From Candidatus Electrothrix aestuarii (GTDB lineage Bacteria > Desulfobacterota > Desulfobulbia > Desulfobulbales > Desulfobulbaceae): 64,000 bases of DNA. Below are positions 43,456 to 52,285 of this stretch, piece by piece. Below the pieces are notes generated by a model, which made no database searches, was not told the origin of the DNA, and worked only from the letters and a program-made list of their open reading frames with translations. The position numbers and the translations under genes were made by a program. The stretch lies in NCBI GenBank assembly GCA_032595685.2, contig CP159373.1, positions 4,069,821-4,133,820 of the forward strand, given 5' to 3'. The stretch's first letter is position 1; each line of letters begins with the position of its first letter.

Positions 43456-44496
43456 TTATTCTTTTCGTTCACTGAGCAAGCGATCCAATTCCTTACGTAG
43501 GCGTTTTACCTCGCGGGCCATCTCAGGCAGGCGGGCATAGGCTGCTGCGGCTCGGCCCCATTTTTTTATATCTATGGCTGGAACCCCACCAACCACCGCA
43601 CCTTTTTTCTGGTCATTATGGACCCCGCCCAGAGCAGCTACCATAACTCCGTCATCAAGGTGGATATGACCGCCCACAGCAGCCCGAGCTGCCAGGATAA
43701 CATTACGTCCCAAGGTGCTACTTCCTGCTATACCAGCCTGGGCAACAAGGATTGAATTTTCACCGATAACACAATTATGCCCTACCATGACTTGATTATC
43801 AATACGCACCCCGTTTTTTATATGGGTGACACCAAAGGCGGCCCGGTCCACGCAGGAATTAGCTCCAATCTGCGCGTCATCATCAATGCGCACAGTGCCT
43901 ACCTGGGGCTTGCTGACATGGCAACCTGTTTGGGGATCTGAGGCAAAACCAAAGCCGTCACTACCGATAATGGCCCCGTGGTGCAGGACAACCCGATTAG
44001 CCAGAGTACAACCGTAAGCAACTACAGCATTGGCATGGAGCACGCAGTCATCGCCGATCTGGACATCGTCGCCGATTACCACTCCGGGGGCGATTTTTAC
44101 CCGTTCCCCGATCTGGACCCGGTCACCTATACAGGCCAGTGCTCCGATAGAAATCTGGTCGCTGATTTTGCAATCTGCGCCGATGACGGCTCGTTCATGG
44201 ATACCTGTGGCCTGAAACGGCTCCACCAGGAGATAATTATGGATTCGCGCTGAGGCCAGATCTACATTCTCGACCTGGATAAGGGGAAGCGTCGCCTCTG
44301 TAAAGTCGCTGGGAACAATACAGGCAGAGGCCTTGCTTGCAGCCAGTTTCTCTGCGAGCTTGACTGAGTTAATAAAGGTTAGCTGACCAGGCTCTGCCAG
44401 ATCCAAGCTATTGACTGTGCTCACCTGGGTCTGTTCATCACCAAGGACTCTTCCATGCACAAGGGCGGCTAATTCACTAAGAGTTGCTGTTTTCAT
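43456..44496 (-). CDS. lpxD: UDP-3-O-acylglucosamine N-acyltransferase
   Basis: The third step of lipid A synthesis: transfers a hydroxyacyl chain from acyl-carrier protein to UDP-3-O-acylglucosamine in the cytosol. The 346 residues begin with the small uridine-binding domain (~1-100). A left-handed beta helix of hexapeptide repeats (I-G-D-R-V-Q-I-G-E-R-V-K-I) follows, with the catalytic His in L-H-H-G-A-I-I-G-S-D-G-F-G-F, and then a C-terminal helix (L-R-K-E-L-D-R-L-L-S-E-R). The ATG at 44496 fits the family. It shows the organism has an outer membrane with LPS. No other lpx genes are adjacent. Confidence 0.95.
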   Translation of the reverse strand: MKTATLSELAALVHGRVLGDEQTQVSTVNSLDLAEPGQLTFINSVKLAEKLAASKASACIVPSDFTEATLPLIQVENVDLASARIHNYLLVEPFQATGIHERAVIGADCKISDQISIGALACIGDRVQIGERVKIAPGVVIGDDVQIGDDCVLHANAVVAYGCTLANRVVLHHGAIIGSDGFGFASDPQTGCHVSKPQVGTVRIDDDAQIGANSCVDRAAFGVTHIKNGVRIDNQVMVGHNCVIGENSILVAQAGIAGSSTLGRNVILAARAAVGGHIHLDDGVMVAALGGVHNDQKKGAVVGGVPAIDIKKWGRAAAAYARLPEMAREVKRLRKELDRLLSERKE

Positions 44497-44518
44497 ATAC
44501 TTTCTTATATAGATGCTC

Positions 44519-44623
44519 CTCGGGGTGTTACCCCGAGCTGAGATTATTGAACCCTTTCAGGGGGCTTTTATAGAGACCGCCCTGAAGGGGCGGAATATAT
44601 TAGCCCGGAGTAGCACTCCGGGC
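44519..44623. repeat. Row of three GC-rich hairpins between the NamZ-like gene and lpxD
   Basis: CTCGGGGT-GTT-ACCCCGAG at 44519-44537, CCGCCC-TGAAG-GGGCGG at about 44577-44593, and GCCCGGAGT-AGC-ACTCCGGGC at 44603-44623. All three are perfect stems and none is followed by a T-run. A weaker CCCT/AGGG stem lies between the first two. They fill the 130-base spacer and may be a composite palindromic repeat or stacked transcript-end signals. Confidence 0.6.
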
Positions 44624-44628
44624 ATCAT

Positions 44629-45804
44629 TCAACCTGCTGGGTAAAGAAAAACAGAGCGACGCAGGCTGTTGAATTCCTCCAGCTCATCCTGCCAGGATCG
44701 CTCCAGTTCTATAATATTTTCACCCTGCTCTATGGCCTTGCGCACTTCCTGGTCACCCAGGATCAGGTCCATTGGCAGGAGGTCGTATTCATATTCATAG
44801 GGTGGTTGTTTATAGGAGAAGTCCGCTGGATAGAGCCGAAAAAGTACCTGAAGAAATGCCAAGCTGAGTCGATACGAGTAAAAGGCCTGAGGCTGGGTGA
44901 CATGGATGTGAAAGCCAGCACAGGGATGCCCTGCCCATTTTCCAGAGGTCGGTTCAAACATCAGAGGTCTGAGCTCGCAGCCGGGTAAATCGCGAGAAGA
45001 GAGTCTTTCCATGACCTGCATCGGATCAATAAAAGGCGCACCAAGGAGTTCAAAGGGCAGGGTAGTTCCCCGGCCTTCGGAGATATTGGTACCTTCCCAG
45101 ATAACCTGACCCGGATAGACCAGGGCGGTGAGCGGGCTGGGCATATTGGGGGAGGGAAAAACCCAGGGAAAGCCGGTATCGGCAAAAAACATCTCCCGTT
45201 GCCAGCCCTGCATTTTGATGACCTCCAGCTCCGCATGAATGCCCATTTCCCGGTTACAGAGCAGGGCCAGTTCTCCCATTGTCAGGCCGTGGCGCATGGG
45301 GATGGCATAGAGGCCGACAAAGGAACGAAAATCTGCTCGGAGCAGGTTGCCCTCAACCAGATGCCCACCCACCGGGTTGGGCCGATCCAGGATGACCACC
45401 TTTTTCCCGGTTTCTGCTGCCCGCTGAAGGCAGTAGACCACGGTCCAGATAAAGGTGTAAACCCGAGTGCCCACGTCCTGGAGATCAATGAGCAGGATAT
45501 CAAAATGTTCAAACATGGCCGCAGAGGGTTTTCGCGTCTCGCCGTAGAGAGAAAAAACCGGTAAGCCGGTAGCTACATCCGTGGCATGATCAGACTCAAT
45601 CATATTATCCTGTTTTTCACTGAAAAAGCCATGTTGCGGGGAAAACAGGCTGGTTAATTGGCCGGGGAAGGCCTGCATGATCAGGTCGCGGCTGTGGCGG
45701 AAATGGCGGTCAGTGGAGGCCTGGTTGCAAAGCAGGGCGAGGCGTTTGCCTGCGAAGGAGGAAGGGCGATTTGCGATGAGGTGTTCTATGCCGATGGTTA
45801 TCAT
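44629..45804 (-). CDS. namZ: DUF1343 / NamZ-like exo-beta-N-acetylmuramidase family protein
   Basis: 391 residues from the ATG at 45804 (M-I-T-I-G-I-E-H-L); the frame starts 13 codons earlier with a TTG that overlaps the upstream gene and lacks family similarity. DUF1343 blocks are L-A-L-L-C-N-Q-A-S-T-D, F-S-P-Q-H-G-F-F-S-E-K-Q-D-N, S-L-Y-G-E-T-R-K-P, D-L-Q-D-V-G-T-R-V-Y-T-F, L-D-R-P-N-P-V-G-G and E-G-T-N-I-S-E-G-R-G-T-T-L-P-F-E. NamZ of Bacillus removes N-acetylmuramic acid from peptidoglycan fragments. There is no signal peptide here, so cytosolic turnover of muropeptides is likely. Confidence 0.88.
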   Translation of the reverse strand: MITIGIEHLIANRPSSFAGKRLALLCNQASTDRHFRHSRDLIMQAFPGQLTSLFSPQHGFFSEKQDNMIESDHATDVATGLPVFSLYGETRKPSAAMFEHFDILLIDLQDVGTRVYTFIWTVVYCLQRAAETGKKVVILDRPNPVGGHLVEGNLLRADFRSFVGLYAIPMRHGLTMGELALLCNREMGIHAELEVIKMQGWQREMFFADTGFPWVFPSPNMPSPLTALVYPGQVIWEGTNISEGRGTTLPFELLGAPFIDPMQVMERLSSRDLPGCELRPLMFEPTSGKWAGHPCAGFHIHVTQPQAFYSYRLSLAFLQVLFRLYPADFSYKQPPYEYEYDLLPMDLILGDQEVRKAIEQGENIIELERSWQDELEEFNSLRRSVFLYPAG

Positions 45805-45815
45805 ATAAAAAGAGC

Positions 45816-46577
45816 TCAGTGAAGTTTTCTTCGGATTACCCAATCATTTTGGCGGGTAAAGATATAGCTTCCATCTTTTTTGAACATTGCGATATCTTTG
45901 TCGCTGATTGCAATCAGCAAGCCTTCGTGGAGAATTTTGCCATCCTTGTCTTGAATGATAGAACAACTATCTATTCCTGTATTTTTCTGAGCTGAGCAGC
46001 CATTTTTTTCGAATGGTGTTTTTGTTAATAAGGCAACTCGTTGCCCTTCTGATTGTCCCAGCATCGGGATGCCCCACCATGAAAATGGTATTATTAGTAA
46101 AAAGATAATAATTAGAGAAGCAGATTCAAATGCTATGAAAGTAATCCAAATAGATTTAGTAAAATTGTTTATCCTCCAAGAGGAAAAGGAGAATGTTTTT
46201 AACAGTTCACGAAAAAAATCTCTGAGGAAATGATATTTATCCTGTACTGTTAAAATGACATAACATATCAATATAGTTACTAGTAAAATTATTAGTATCC
46301 AGAATTTCTCTGGATACTCCAGCATTATTAATATGTAACTCCAAATTCTGAATAGAAAGTTGCTCACATATTCATACGAATAAATATATACTTCTTGCGT
46401 TGATATTGGGAAATTCTTTGCTTCTACGCCAAATGCGCTCAAATATCCTTGATAATAGCTACTGCCTAACAAATAAGCTATTGGTACAATTGTCGCAGAT
46501 GCTACACCTACATTAACAATCGAAATAGATTTTTTGATCTTATCAAAGAGCAATTTCCTGTTGCTTTGTATTAGCAA
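45816..46577 (-). CDS. Membrane protein of unknown function
   Basis: A 253-residue protein, not recognised. Three or four hydrophobic segments are visible (near residues 22-38, 80-105, 145-165). The C-terminal ~70 residues are soluble, with two Cys and a stretch (D-G-K-I-L-H-E-G-L-L-I-A-I-S-D-K-D-I-A-M-F) that looks beta-rich. The start is a TTG at 46577 overlapping the ispG stop, supported by AGAGG seven bases upstream, so translation is coupled to ispG. Base composition is clearly more AT-rich than its neighbours, which suggests a later arrival in the operon. The protein has no known role in isoprenoid synthesis. Confidence 0.65.
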   Translation of the reverse strand: MLIQSNRKLLFDKIKKSISIVNVGVASATIVPIAYLLGSSYYQGYLSAFGVEAKNFPISTQEVYIYSYEYVSNFLFRIWSYILIMLEYPEKFWILIILLVTILICYVILTVQDKYHFLRDFFRELLKTFSFSSWRINNFTKSIWITFIAFESASLIIIFLLIIPFSWWGIPMLGQSEGQRVALLTKTPFEKNGCSAQKNTGIDSCSIIQDKDGKILHEGLLIAISDKDIAMFKKDGSYIFTRQNDWVIRRKLH

Positions 46578-47653
46578 ATTTTTGCCTCTGCATCCATCTT
46601 CCGCAACTCCTCCAAAAACGCAGGCAACAACTCTTCTTCCGGTAATTTTTTAAACACCTCACCCTTCTTAAAGATGATTCCGGTGCCATGCCCGCCAGCG
46701 ATACCGATATCCGCTTCCTTGGCTTCACCAGGGCCATTGACCACACAACCCATCACCGCAACCTTCAGGTTGGACTGCATGGTTTGTAGAACCCGTTCCA
46801 CCTCTTCGGCCATTGAAAAAAGATCAATTCGGGTGCGCCCGCAAGTTGGGCAGGAGATCAGCTCCGGTCCTCGTTCCCGAATACGCAGGGAGCGAAGCAA
46901 TTCAAAGCCCACCCGTACCTCCTCTAGGGGATCACGGGTCAGCGAGATGCGGAAGGTATCCCCGATGCCCTCAAAGAGGAGAATCCCCAAGGCCACGCTG
47001 GATTTCACGGTCCCGGCAATGAGACCACCAGCCTCAGTCACCCCGATATGGAGGGGATAATCTGTACGCCGGGAGAGTTCCCTATACCCAGCTACGGTGG
47101 TCAGGGTATCAGAGGATTTGATGGAAATCTTGAGCTCCTCATAGCCCAGTTTTTCGATGGCTGCTACGTTATTCAGCGCGCTTTCAATGAGGGATCGGCA
47201 ATTTTCCGGGGTCGGGTAACCGTACTTTGCCAGCAGATCTTTTTCTATGGAGCCGGAATTCACACCCACCCGAATGGGGGCCTTATGAAGCTTTGCCGCA
47301 TCCACCACCCGAGCCAGTTTATCCAGGCCACCGAGATTGCCCGGATTGATGCGGATGGCCTGTGCTCCATGCTCTAAGGCGGCCACAGCTAAGCGCGAGT
47401 CAAAATGAATGTCCGCGATCAAGGGAATGGCGATTTGCTCCCGAATGGCTCGAATAGCTTGAGCAGCCTCCATATCCGGCACAGCCACCCGGATGATCTC
47501 GCAGCCTGCGGCCTCCAGTCCCTTAATTTGACGCACGGTGGCTTCCGCATCCCGTGTGTCGGTATTGGTCATGGACTGCACAGTGATCGGGGAATCGCCG
47601 CCTACCGGGGTATTACCAATGCAAATTTTCTTGGTTTGTTTGCGCTGAATCAT
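46571..47653 (-). CDS. ispG: 4-Hydroxy-3-methylbut-2-enyl diphosphate synthase (flavodoxin/ferredoxin)
   Basis: The penultimate step of the MEP isoprenoid pathway; an Fe-S enzyme reducing MEcPP to HMBPP in the cytosol. At 360 residues it is the short bacterial form. Features are the TIM-barrel start G-G-D-S-P-I-T-V-Q-S-M-T-N-T, I-P-L-I-A-D-I-H-F-D, I-R-I-N-P-G-N-L-G, and a C-terminal cluster domain with Cys in S-C-P-T-C-G-R-T and G-C-V-V-N-G-P-G-E-A. The ATG at 47653 gives the canonical N-terminus. It is part of a minus-strand run with rseP and tsaB, a common neighbourhood in Proteobacteria. The ferredoxin at 50417 could supply electrons, though this is not shown. Confidence 0.96.
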   Translation of the reverse strand: MIQRKQTKKICIGNTPVGGDSPITVQSMTNTDTRDAEATVRQIKGLEAAGCEIIRVAVPDMEAAQAIRAIREQIAIPLIADIHFDSRLAVAALEHGAQAIRINPGNLGGLDKLARVVDAAKLHKAPIRVGVNSGSIEKDLLAKYGYPTPENCRSLIESALNNVAAIEKLGYEELKISIKSSDTLTTVAGYRELSRRTDYPLHIGVTEAGGLIAGTVKSSVALGILLFEGIGDTFRISLTRDPLEEVRVGFELLRSLRIRERGPELISCPTCGRTRIDLFSMAEEVERVLQTMQSNLKVAVMGCVVNGPGEAKEADIGIAGGHGTGIIFKKGEVFKKLPEEELLPAFLEELRKMDAEAKIC

Positions 47654-47749
47654 AGGGAATGTACTGGCTCACAGTCAGGAGCACAAAGGGAAGATTATGA
47701 GAACTTTAAGTTTTTTCGGAGCCCTGTCTTGAAAAAGGACAGAATATAT

Positions 47750-48352
47750 TCAACCTGAAGGAACTATGCGGGCAAAAAGGGCTTCAAGATCCAGAGCAAT
47801 GCCGTCAATCACTTTGCTGATTAGGCGGTCTTTTTTCCAGAGATACTCCGGTTTTCCGTATTCTTTGCCATTCAGAGTATATACCATGATGTAGCCGCCA
47901 TCTGGATTAACAATCCAGTATTCACGGACGCCTTGGCTTTCGTAGAGATGTAGTTTATCTGTCTCATCCCGATAGGCACTGGAAGGGGAAAGCACTTCTA
48001 TCATTACATCCGGTGGACCGAGACAGCCTTTGCTGTCAATTTTGCCTTTATCACAGATGATAGCCAAATCCGGCTGTACCACAGTCAGGATGGTCTCATC
48101 TTCGACCTGATCCGTCGAGGTCTCGGGCAAACGAACGTCAAAAGGAGCCAGGAAGAGTTCGCAGGAACTGGCAGCCAAGGCGCCGTAAAGGGCAACAGCC
48201 AGTTCACGCACCATGCGCTGGTGAGTGGTCCCAGGCGCTGGCGACATATTCCAGGGTACGCCATCAATCAACTCCCAGCGTTCTTCAGCTGGCCAACTCA
48301 GATAATCCTTATAGGTGAAAACCGGGTTATCAATCAATGCAGGTTGTGCCAT
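47750..48352 (-). CDS. Uma2-family (DUF820) restriction-endonuclease-fold protein
   Basis: A 200-residue protein of the Uma2/DUF820 family, a PD-(D/E)xK-type fold widespread in cyanobacteria and Desulfobacterota. Blocks seen are E-R-W-E-L-I-D-G-V-P-W, S-P-A-P-G-T-T-H-Q-R, V-Q-P-D-L-A-I-I-C-D, P-P-D-V-M-I-E-V-L-S-P-S-S and Y-W-I-V-N-P-D. The active-site residues Asp and Glu in P-D-V-M-I-E-V are present; the Lys is expected just after. The biological target is unknown. It sits between tsaB and ispG, possibly inserted into an older operon. Confidence 0.85.
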   Translation of the reverse strand: MAQPALIDNPVFTYKDYLSWPAEERWELIDGVPWNMSPAPGTTHQRMVRELAVALYGALAASSCELFLAPFDVRLPETSTDQVEDETILTVVQPDLAIICDKGKIDSKGCLGPPDVMIEVLSPSSAYRDETDKLHLYESQGVREYWIVNPDGGYIMVYTLNGKEYGKPEYLWKKDRLISKVIDGIALDLEALFARIVPSG

Positions 48353-48386
48353 AAAGGGCCTCCCTATTAATGCTACTATATATATT

Positions 48387-49151
48387 CTACGCCGCTTTTT
48401 TCTTTTGCAGATTTACCTCAGCCTCTGAGGCTCGAACATACATGGGGGCAATCAGGGCCGGATCCTGAATTTCACCGCGCAGAAGCTGTTCCGCAGCCAG
48501 GAACCCGATTCGCGCAGCACTTGGGGTACTCAAAGCAGGAGGAATAAGCTGGAGGTTTTCCTGCTGGGCAAAGAGCTCATGATATTCTTTCAGGCCTGGA
48601 CCGGCAAGCAGGGCAGCTCCTGAAATTCGTTCCAGGAGATGTTCTGGACGAATGGCTTCAACCGGAGTTGACTGTTCCGGCAGGCCATACGCACCCATTT
48701 GGTAACAAGCTGCATAGACCTCCTGTTTCCGGGCATCCAACAAACACCAGAGCGGGCGATCAATGACCGGGCAGGAGAGGGCGATTGCATCCAGGGTCTG
48801 TACAGCAAGAAGTGGCTTTTGCGCGGCAAAGACTATCCCTTTAGCCGCAGCCATGCCAATCCGCAGGCCGGTAAAGGAGCCAGGCCCAAGGCTGATGGCG
48901 ACACCATCCAGCGTGTCCCAGCCTATTCCTGCGGCTTGCATAACCCAATCTACGGAGCCAAGCAAACGTCGTGAATGGGTAACTTCGGGTTGGGCAGTGG
49001 CTTCGGCAAGTACTTTGCCGCTGCGCACGCCGCCTCTGGTTAGTGCTACACTGCCACAACCAGTTGCAGTTTCAATAGAAAGTATAAGAGAACTATCAGG
49101 CACGGTATTTACTGAAGTAGACAGAGAAAAAATCAGGGAGCTGCAAACCAT
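48387..49151 (-). CDS. tsaB: tRNA threonylcarbamoyladenosine biosynthesis protein TsaB
   Basis: A partner of TsaD and TsaE in making t6A at position 37 of ANN-decoding tRNAs. The 254 residues have the ASKHA fold: I-L-S-I-E-T-A-T-G-C-G-S-V-A, then D-G-V-A-I-S-L-G-P-G-S-F-T-G-L-R-I-G and L-L-D-A-R-K-Q-E-V-Y-A. The start at 49151 overlaps the rseP stop by 19 bases; a GTG at 49103 that would give V-P-D-S-S-L-I-L is an alternative, and neither has a clear ribosome site. Translational coupling to rseP favours the upstream start. Confidence 0.93.
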   Translation of the reverse strand: MVCSSLIFSLSTSVNTVPDSSLILSIETATGCGSVALTRGGVRSGKVLAEATAQPEVTHSRRLLGSVDWVMQAAGIGWDTLDGVAISLGPGSFTGLRIGMAAAKGIVFAAQKPLLAVQTLDAIALSCPVIDRPLWCLLDARKQEVYAACYQMGAYGLPEQSTPVEAIRPEHLLERISGAALLAGPGLKEYHELFAQQENLQLIPPALSTPSAARIGFLAAEQLLRGEIQDPALIAPMYVRASEAEVNLQKKKAA

Positions 49152-50221
49152 TGGCGAACAAGCCGCGCAATATCATTATAAAAGACAAAGATCATCAGCG
49201 CACCCAGCAAGGTTATGCCGACTTTCTGGGCCATGAGGATAGCCTGCTCTCCCAGGGGCTTTCCGCGTACGGCCTCAACGCTGAGGAAAACAAGATGCCC
49301 ACCATCCAGGACAGGGATGGGCAGGAGATTGAGCACACCGAGATTAATAGAAAGCAGGCCGGTGAAATGGACCAATTGCATGAGCCCGGCTTCCCATTGT
49401 TGGCCTGCCAGCTCGGCAATCCGGATCGGGCCACCCAGTTCAGACGCGGGAACAACCCGCTGGATAATTTTCACCAGCCCCAATAGAGTCAGCAAAATAA
49501 GATTCCAGGTCTGGATAAAGGCGTATTTAATCGCTTCCAGTACCGAGGTTTTCTTGTACTCCAATTCCTCCGAACGGCTGATCCCCAAAAGGTAACGTTC
49601 GCCCACCTCTTCACCAAAGATATTTTTCACCTTATCCATAGCAGGGCTTGCGGTAATGGTCAAGGTTTCCTCGCCTCGCTGTATCTCTATGCGCAGCTCT
49701 TTTCCCTGGGAGTCCTTTACTGCGTTTGAGATCTGCGTCCAGGTGCTGACTGCCTGTCCATCAATGGAGAGAACGAGATCACCGTTTTTCAGACCAGCCT
49801 TCTCAGCCACAGAGTCAGGGGAAACCTTACCTATCAGACCTGACTCAGCATAATCAGGCAGGCCAGCAAAGGTGAACATCAGCCAGAAAAGGAACACCGC
49901 AAAAAACAGATTAAACAGGGGGCCAGCCAAGACGATCCCGAAACGTTGCCACACGGTCTTATGGGTAAAAGAGACTGCCTGCTCCTCCTCACTCACTTTT
50001 TCATCAGGCTGTTCACCGAACATCTTTACGTAGCCGCCCAAAGGAAAGGCAGAGATCAAGTATTCTGTTTCTCCCCATTTTTTACCTATGAGTTTATTAC
50101 CAAAGCCCAAAGAAAACTTTAGCACCCGTACCCCGAAGAGCTTGGCCAGGAGAAAATGTCCCAGCTCATGAACAAAAATCAGGATGCCGAGGACAAGTAT
50201 AAAGGATATTATTGAATTCAT
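49133..50221 (-). CDS. rseP: Site-2 intramembrane metalloprotease RseP
   Basis: Cuts membrane-bound anti-sigma factors and spent signal peptides. The 362 residues start with the zinc site H-E-L-G-H in the first membrane helix. A single PDZ domain follows (G-L-I-G-K-V-S-P-D-S-V-A-E-K-A-G-L-K-N-G-D); many proteobacterial RseP proteins have two. The last helices carry the second metal motif L-P-I-P-V-L-D-G-G-H. The ATG at 50221 is well placed. It is the first gene of a minus-strand run with tsaB and ispG. No anti-sigma gene is in the window. Confidence 0.94.
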   Translation of the reverse strand: MNSIISFILVLGILIFVHELGHFLLAKLFGVRVLKFSLGFGNKLIGKKWGETEYLISAFPLGGYVKMFGEQPDEKVSEEEQAVSFTHKTVWQRFGIVLAGPLFNLFFAVFLFWLMFTFAGLPDYAESGLIGKVSPDSVAEKAGLKNGDLVLSIDGQAVSTWTQISNAVKDSQGKELRIEIQRGEETLTITASPAMDKVKNIFGEEVGERYLLGISRSEELEYKKTSVLEAIKYAFIQTWNLILLTLLGLVKIIQRVVPASELGGPIRIAELAGQQWEAGLMQLVHFTGLLSINLGVLNLLPIPVLDGGHLVFLSVEAVRGKPLGEQAILMAQKVGITLLGALMIFVFYNDIARLVRQWFAAP

Positions 50222-50416
50222 ATTTTTTAACGATTAGAGAGCGATATACTGCTTGCGAAAGTGCTTTTTCGGTTTCAATCACCTAAGCCTTAAGCCGGAG
50301 GGGCAGAGCTATGGGACATAAAAATTAGCTTAGCCGATTTCACTGACCATCTTTTATGCACATTATGCACAAAGGTAAAAGCATGAGTCAATTATAGGCA
50401 TAAATTGGGAAAGAAG

Positions 50417-50608
50417 TCATTCCAAAACTTCAATACATTTTTCCGGGCAAAAGGCGGCAGCTTGCCGAATAGCGTCAGTGATCTGCGGTGAGGGGTTAAC
50501 CAAGGTGGCTTTTTCAGTGATTTCGTCTATGCGAAAGATATCAGGACACATTTCCACACAGGTCTCGCAGCCGCTGCATTGATAGCTGTCTATAATAATA
50601 TCTGCCAT
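50417..50608 (-). CDS. Ferredoxin, single [4Fe-4S] type
   Basis: A 63-residue electron carrier. One cluster site is complete, C-S-G-C-E-T-C-V-E-M-C-P-D, except that the usual C-x2-C-x2-C-x3-C-P is followed by a lone late pair (F-C-P-E-K-C-I) instead of a second full motif. It is therefore a one-cluster ferredoxin with a disulfide or structural Cys pair. The ATG at 50608 follows AAAGGAAC. It could feed glutamate synthase or IspG; no direct link is seen. Confidence 0.9.
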   Translation of the reverse strand: MADIIIDSYQCSGCETCVEMCPDIFRIDEITEKATLVNPSPQITDAIRQAAAFCPEKCIEVLE

Positions 50609-50654
50609 GCTGTTCCTTTTTTAAGTGATATTAAGCCGTACGTTTTTGAGTGTA

Positions 50655-51563
50655 TTATACAAGGCCTTGCGTCTTTCGGATATGGCCGTAATTAAGGATA
50701 GCCACAAAAACGCTCCCTCCAATCAGATTACCCAGCATGGCAAGTCCGATAAAGCGTAGGCCTTGCAGAAGGGTGAAGTGATCAGAAATAAGCAGGGCTG
50801 TAAACATTTCAACAGAGCCTGCAATGGAATGATGAAGGCCGCCAAGGCCAATCAGAAAAGTGACAATGTAAACACAAAGAATCTGGCTGAGGGCCGGGGT
50901 TGTCGCCAGAACCAGCCAGCCGCCCAAGGCCATCAACCAGCCAGCCAGGACTGCGCTGAATAAAAGCGAAACATTGTCGTACTGGATAAGATGATGGGCA
51001 ATATGGATGTAGCCTCTTTTTGCCTGGATTACTTGGTCTGTTCCTGTAAGAAGAAGGGCACCGATAAGGGCACCCACCATATTTCCAAGAATAACGATGA
51101 ACCAGAGCCGAAGTAACTCACGTCGCCCGGCCTTTCCTTCAAGCACAGGATACACTGCGGTGGCGGTATGTTCGGTAAAAAGTTCTGTGCCACTGATGAT
51201 ACAGATAATGAAGCCTAATGGATAGACCAAAGCCATTGCAAGGCGGATCAGGAGGGGCTGCTGCAAATCAATCATCAGCGTGGTCATGACTGCTACAGCC
51301 ATGACGGAAAAACTAAGCAGAAGAGCTGCGGCAACAGAAGAGAGTGCCAGGGAGAGAAAAGGACGCTGGATTTGTTCCAAGCCTTCCGTGATAGCCTTTT
51401 CTAGGACATCATCAGGGTGCCGAACGCCCTCATCAGTTCGTTTTATAATGACAGGGACAAAATCATGATCCTCTTGCGTCCGTTCTGCTGCACGTTCGGT
51501 CTGTGTACGCAGTTTCAAGGGAGAGCCGAGCCTGTCAACCAGCTTTTTGTTTTCTTCGGTCAA
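50655..51563 (-). CDS. Formate/nitrite transporter (FNT) family channel
   Basis: A 302-residue inner-membrane channel of the FocA/NirC/FNT family with a cytosolic N-terminal extension of ~80 residues and six hydrophobic segments. Family features include G-T-E-L-F-T-E-H-T-A-T-A, G-N-M-V-G-A-L-I-G-A, the central His in L-G-G-L-H-H-S-I-A-G-S-V-E-M-F and L-G-N-L-I-G-G-S-V-F-V. The extension with E-R-T-Q-E-D-H-D is typical of a YfdC-like subgroup. The substrate (formate, nitrite or another small anion) cannot be told from sequence. Confidence 0.88.
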   Translation of the reverse strand: MTEENKKLVDRLGSPLKLRTQTERAAERTQEDHDFVPVIIKRTDEGVRHPDDVLEKAITEGLEQIQRPFLSLALSSVAAALLLSFSVMAVAVMTTLMIDLQQPLLIRLAMALVYPLGFIICIISGTELFTEHTATAVYPVLEGKAGRRELLRLWFIVILGNMVGALIGALLLTGTDQVIQAKRGYIHIAHHLIQYDNVSLLFSAVLAGWLMALGGWLVLATTPALSQILCVYIVTFLIGLGGLHHSIAGSVEMFTALLISDHFTLLQGLRFIGLAMLGNLIGGSVFVAILNYGHIRKTQGLV

Positions 51564-51608
51564 CTTTTCTTTACCATATTCTTTGGCGCAAGGGAGGAAG
51601 CAGGGTAA

Positions 51609-52070
51609 TTATTCCACAAGTTCAAACACCTTTTGCTGGATATTAGCGATAACAATAGGCAGTTCATCGGGATTTTTCTCAGCGGTTTCCTGCAGCTCGG
51701 AGCCCCATTCTGATAACATATCTGTATCTATCTTTCTCACATCGTTTTTTTTGCTCCACTCACAGCCTATACGAATACCGAGGTTGGTGAGGGAACGACG
51801 AAGTTCTTCCTTTTTGTTTTCCTGCTTGACTGTTTCAAGAATTTCCGCAGTAATTTCCTGCCATCCCTGCACATAAAAGGTCCCTTCCTGAAAAGTGGCA
51901 AACCACTCTTTTTCTTCCTCAGAAAGGTGCTCTGGATTGGGCAAAGGGATCGTACAAAATTTATCGGTCATTGCCGAATCAATATGTTCGGCAAAGGCAT
52001 GAGATGCTGCAAAAGACAGACTGCTGAAATGAAGAACAACCGCAGCCAGAATAATAACATGTAAATACAT
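51609..52070 (-). CDS. Secreted protein of unknown function
   Basis: 153 residues from the ATG at 52070, which has GGAGG six bases upstream; the frame runs four codons further. It has a clean signal peptide (Y-L-H-V-I-I-L-A-A-V-V-L-H-F-S-S-L-S-F-A-A) and a charged, helix-rich mature part with two Cys. I do not recognise the family. It lies downstream of cbiB and upstream of the FNT gene, both on the same strand but well spaced. Confidence 0.72.
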   Translation of the reverse strand: MYLHVIILAAVVLHFSSLSFAASHAFAEHIDSAMTDKFCTIPLPNPEHLSEEEKEWFATFQEGTFYVQGWQEITAEILETVKQENKKEELRRSLTNLGIRIGCEWSKKNDVRKIDTDMLSEWGSELQETAEKNPDELPIVIANIQQKVFELVE

Positions 52071-52285
52071 ACGGTCCTCCATAGGGGTGCTCCATGAGTG
52101 TATCAGCTCGTGTTAACAGGGGGATTAATAATATTTTAAATCATCCCTACACAAGGCTTTGATTGTTTAGGATAAAATTATAAAGAAATTATAACAGAAA
52201 ACAGTTTTCATTACAAGCCGATGCGGGAAGAATCGTTGGATTCTTCTGGATACGCTCTGAGCAGGAGAACAATCGACCGCATGTA

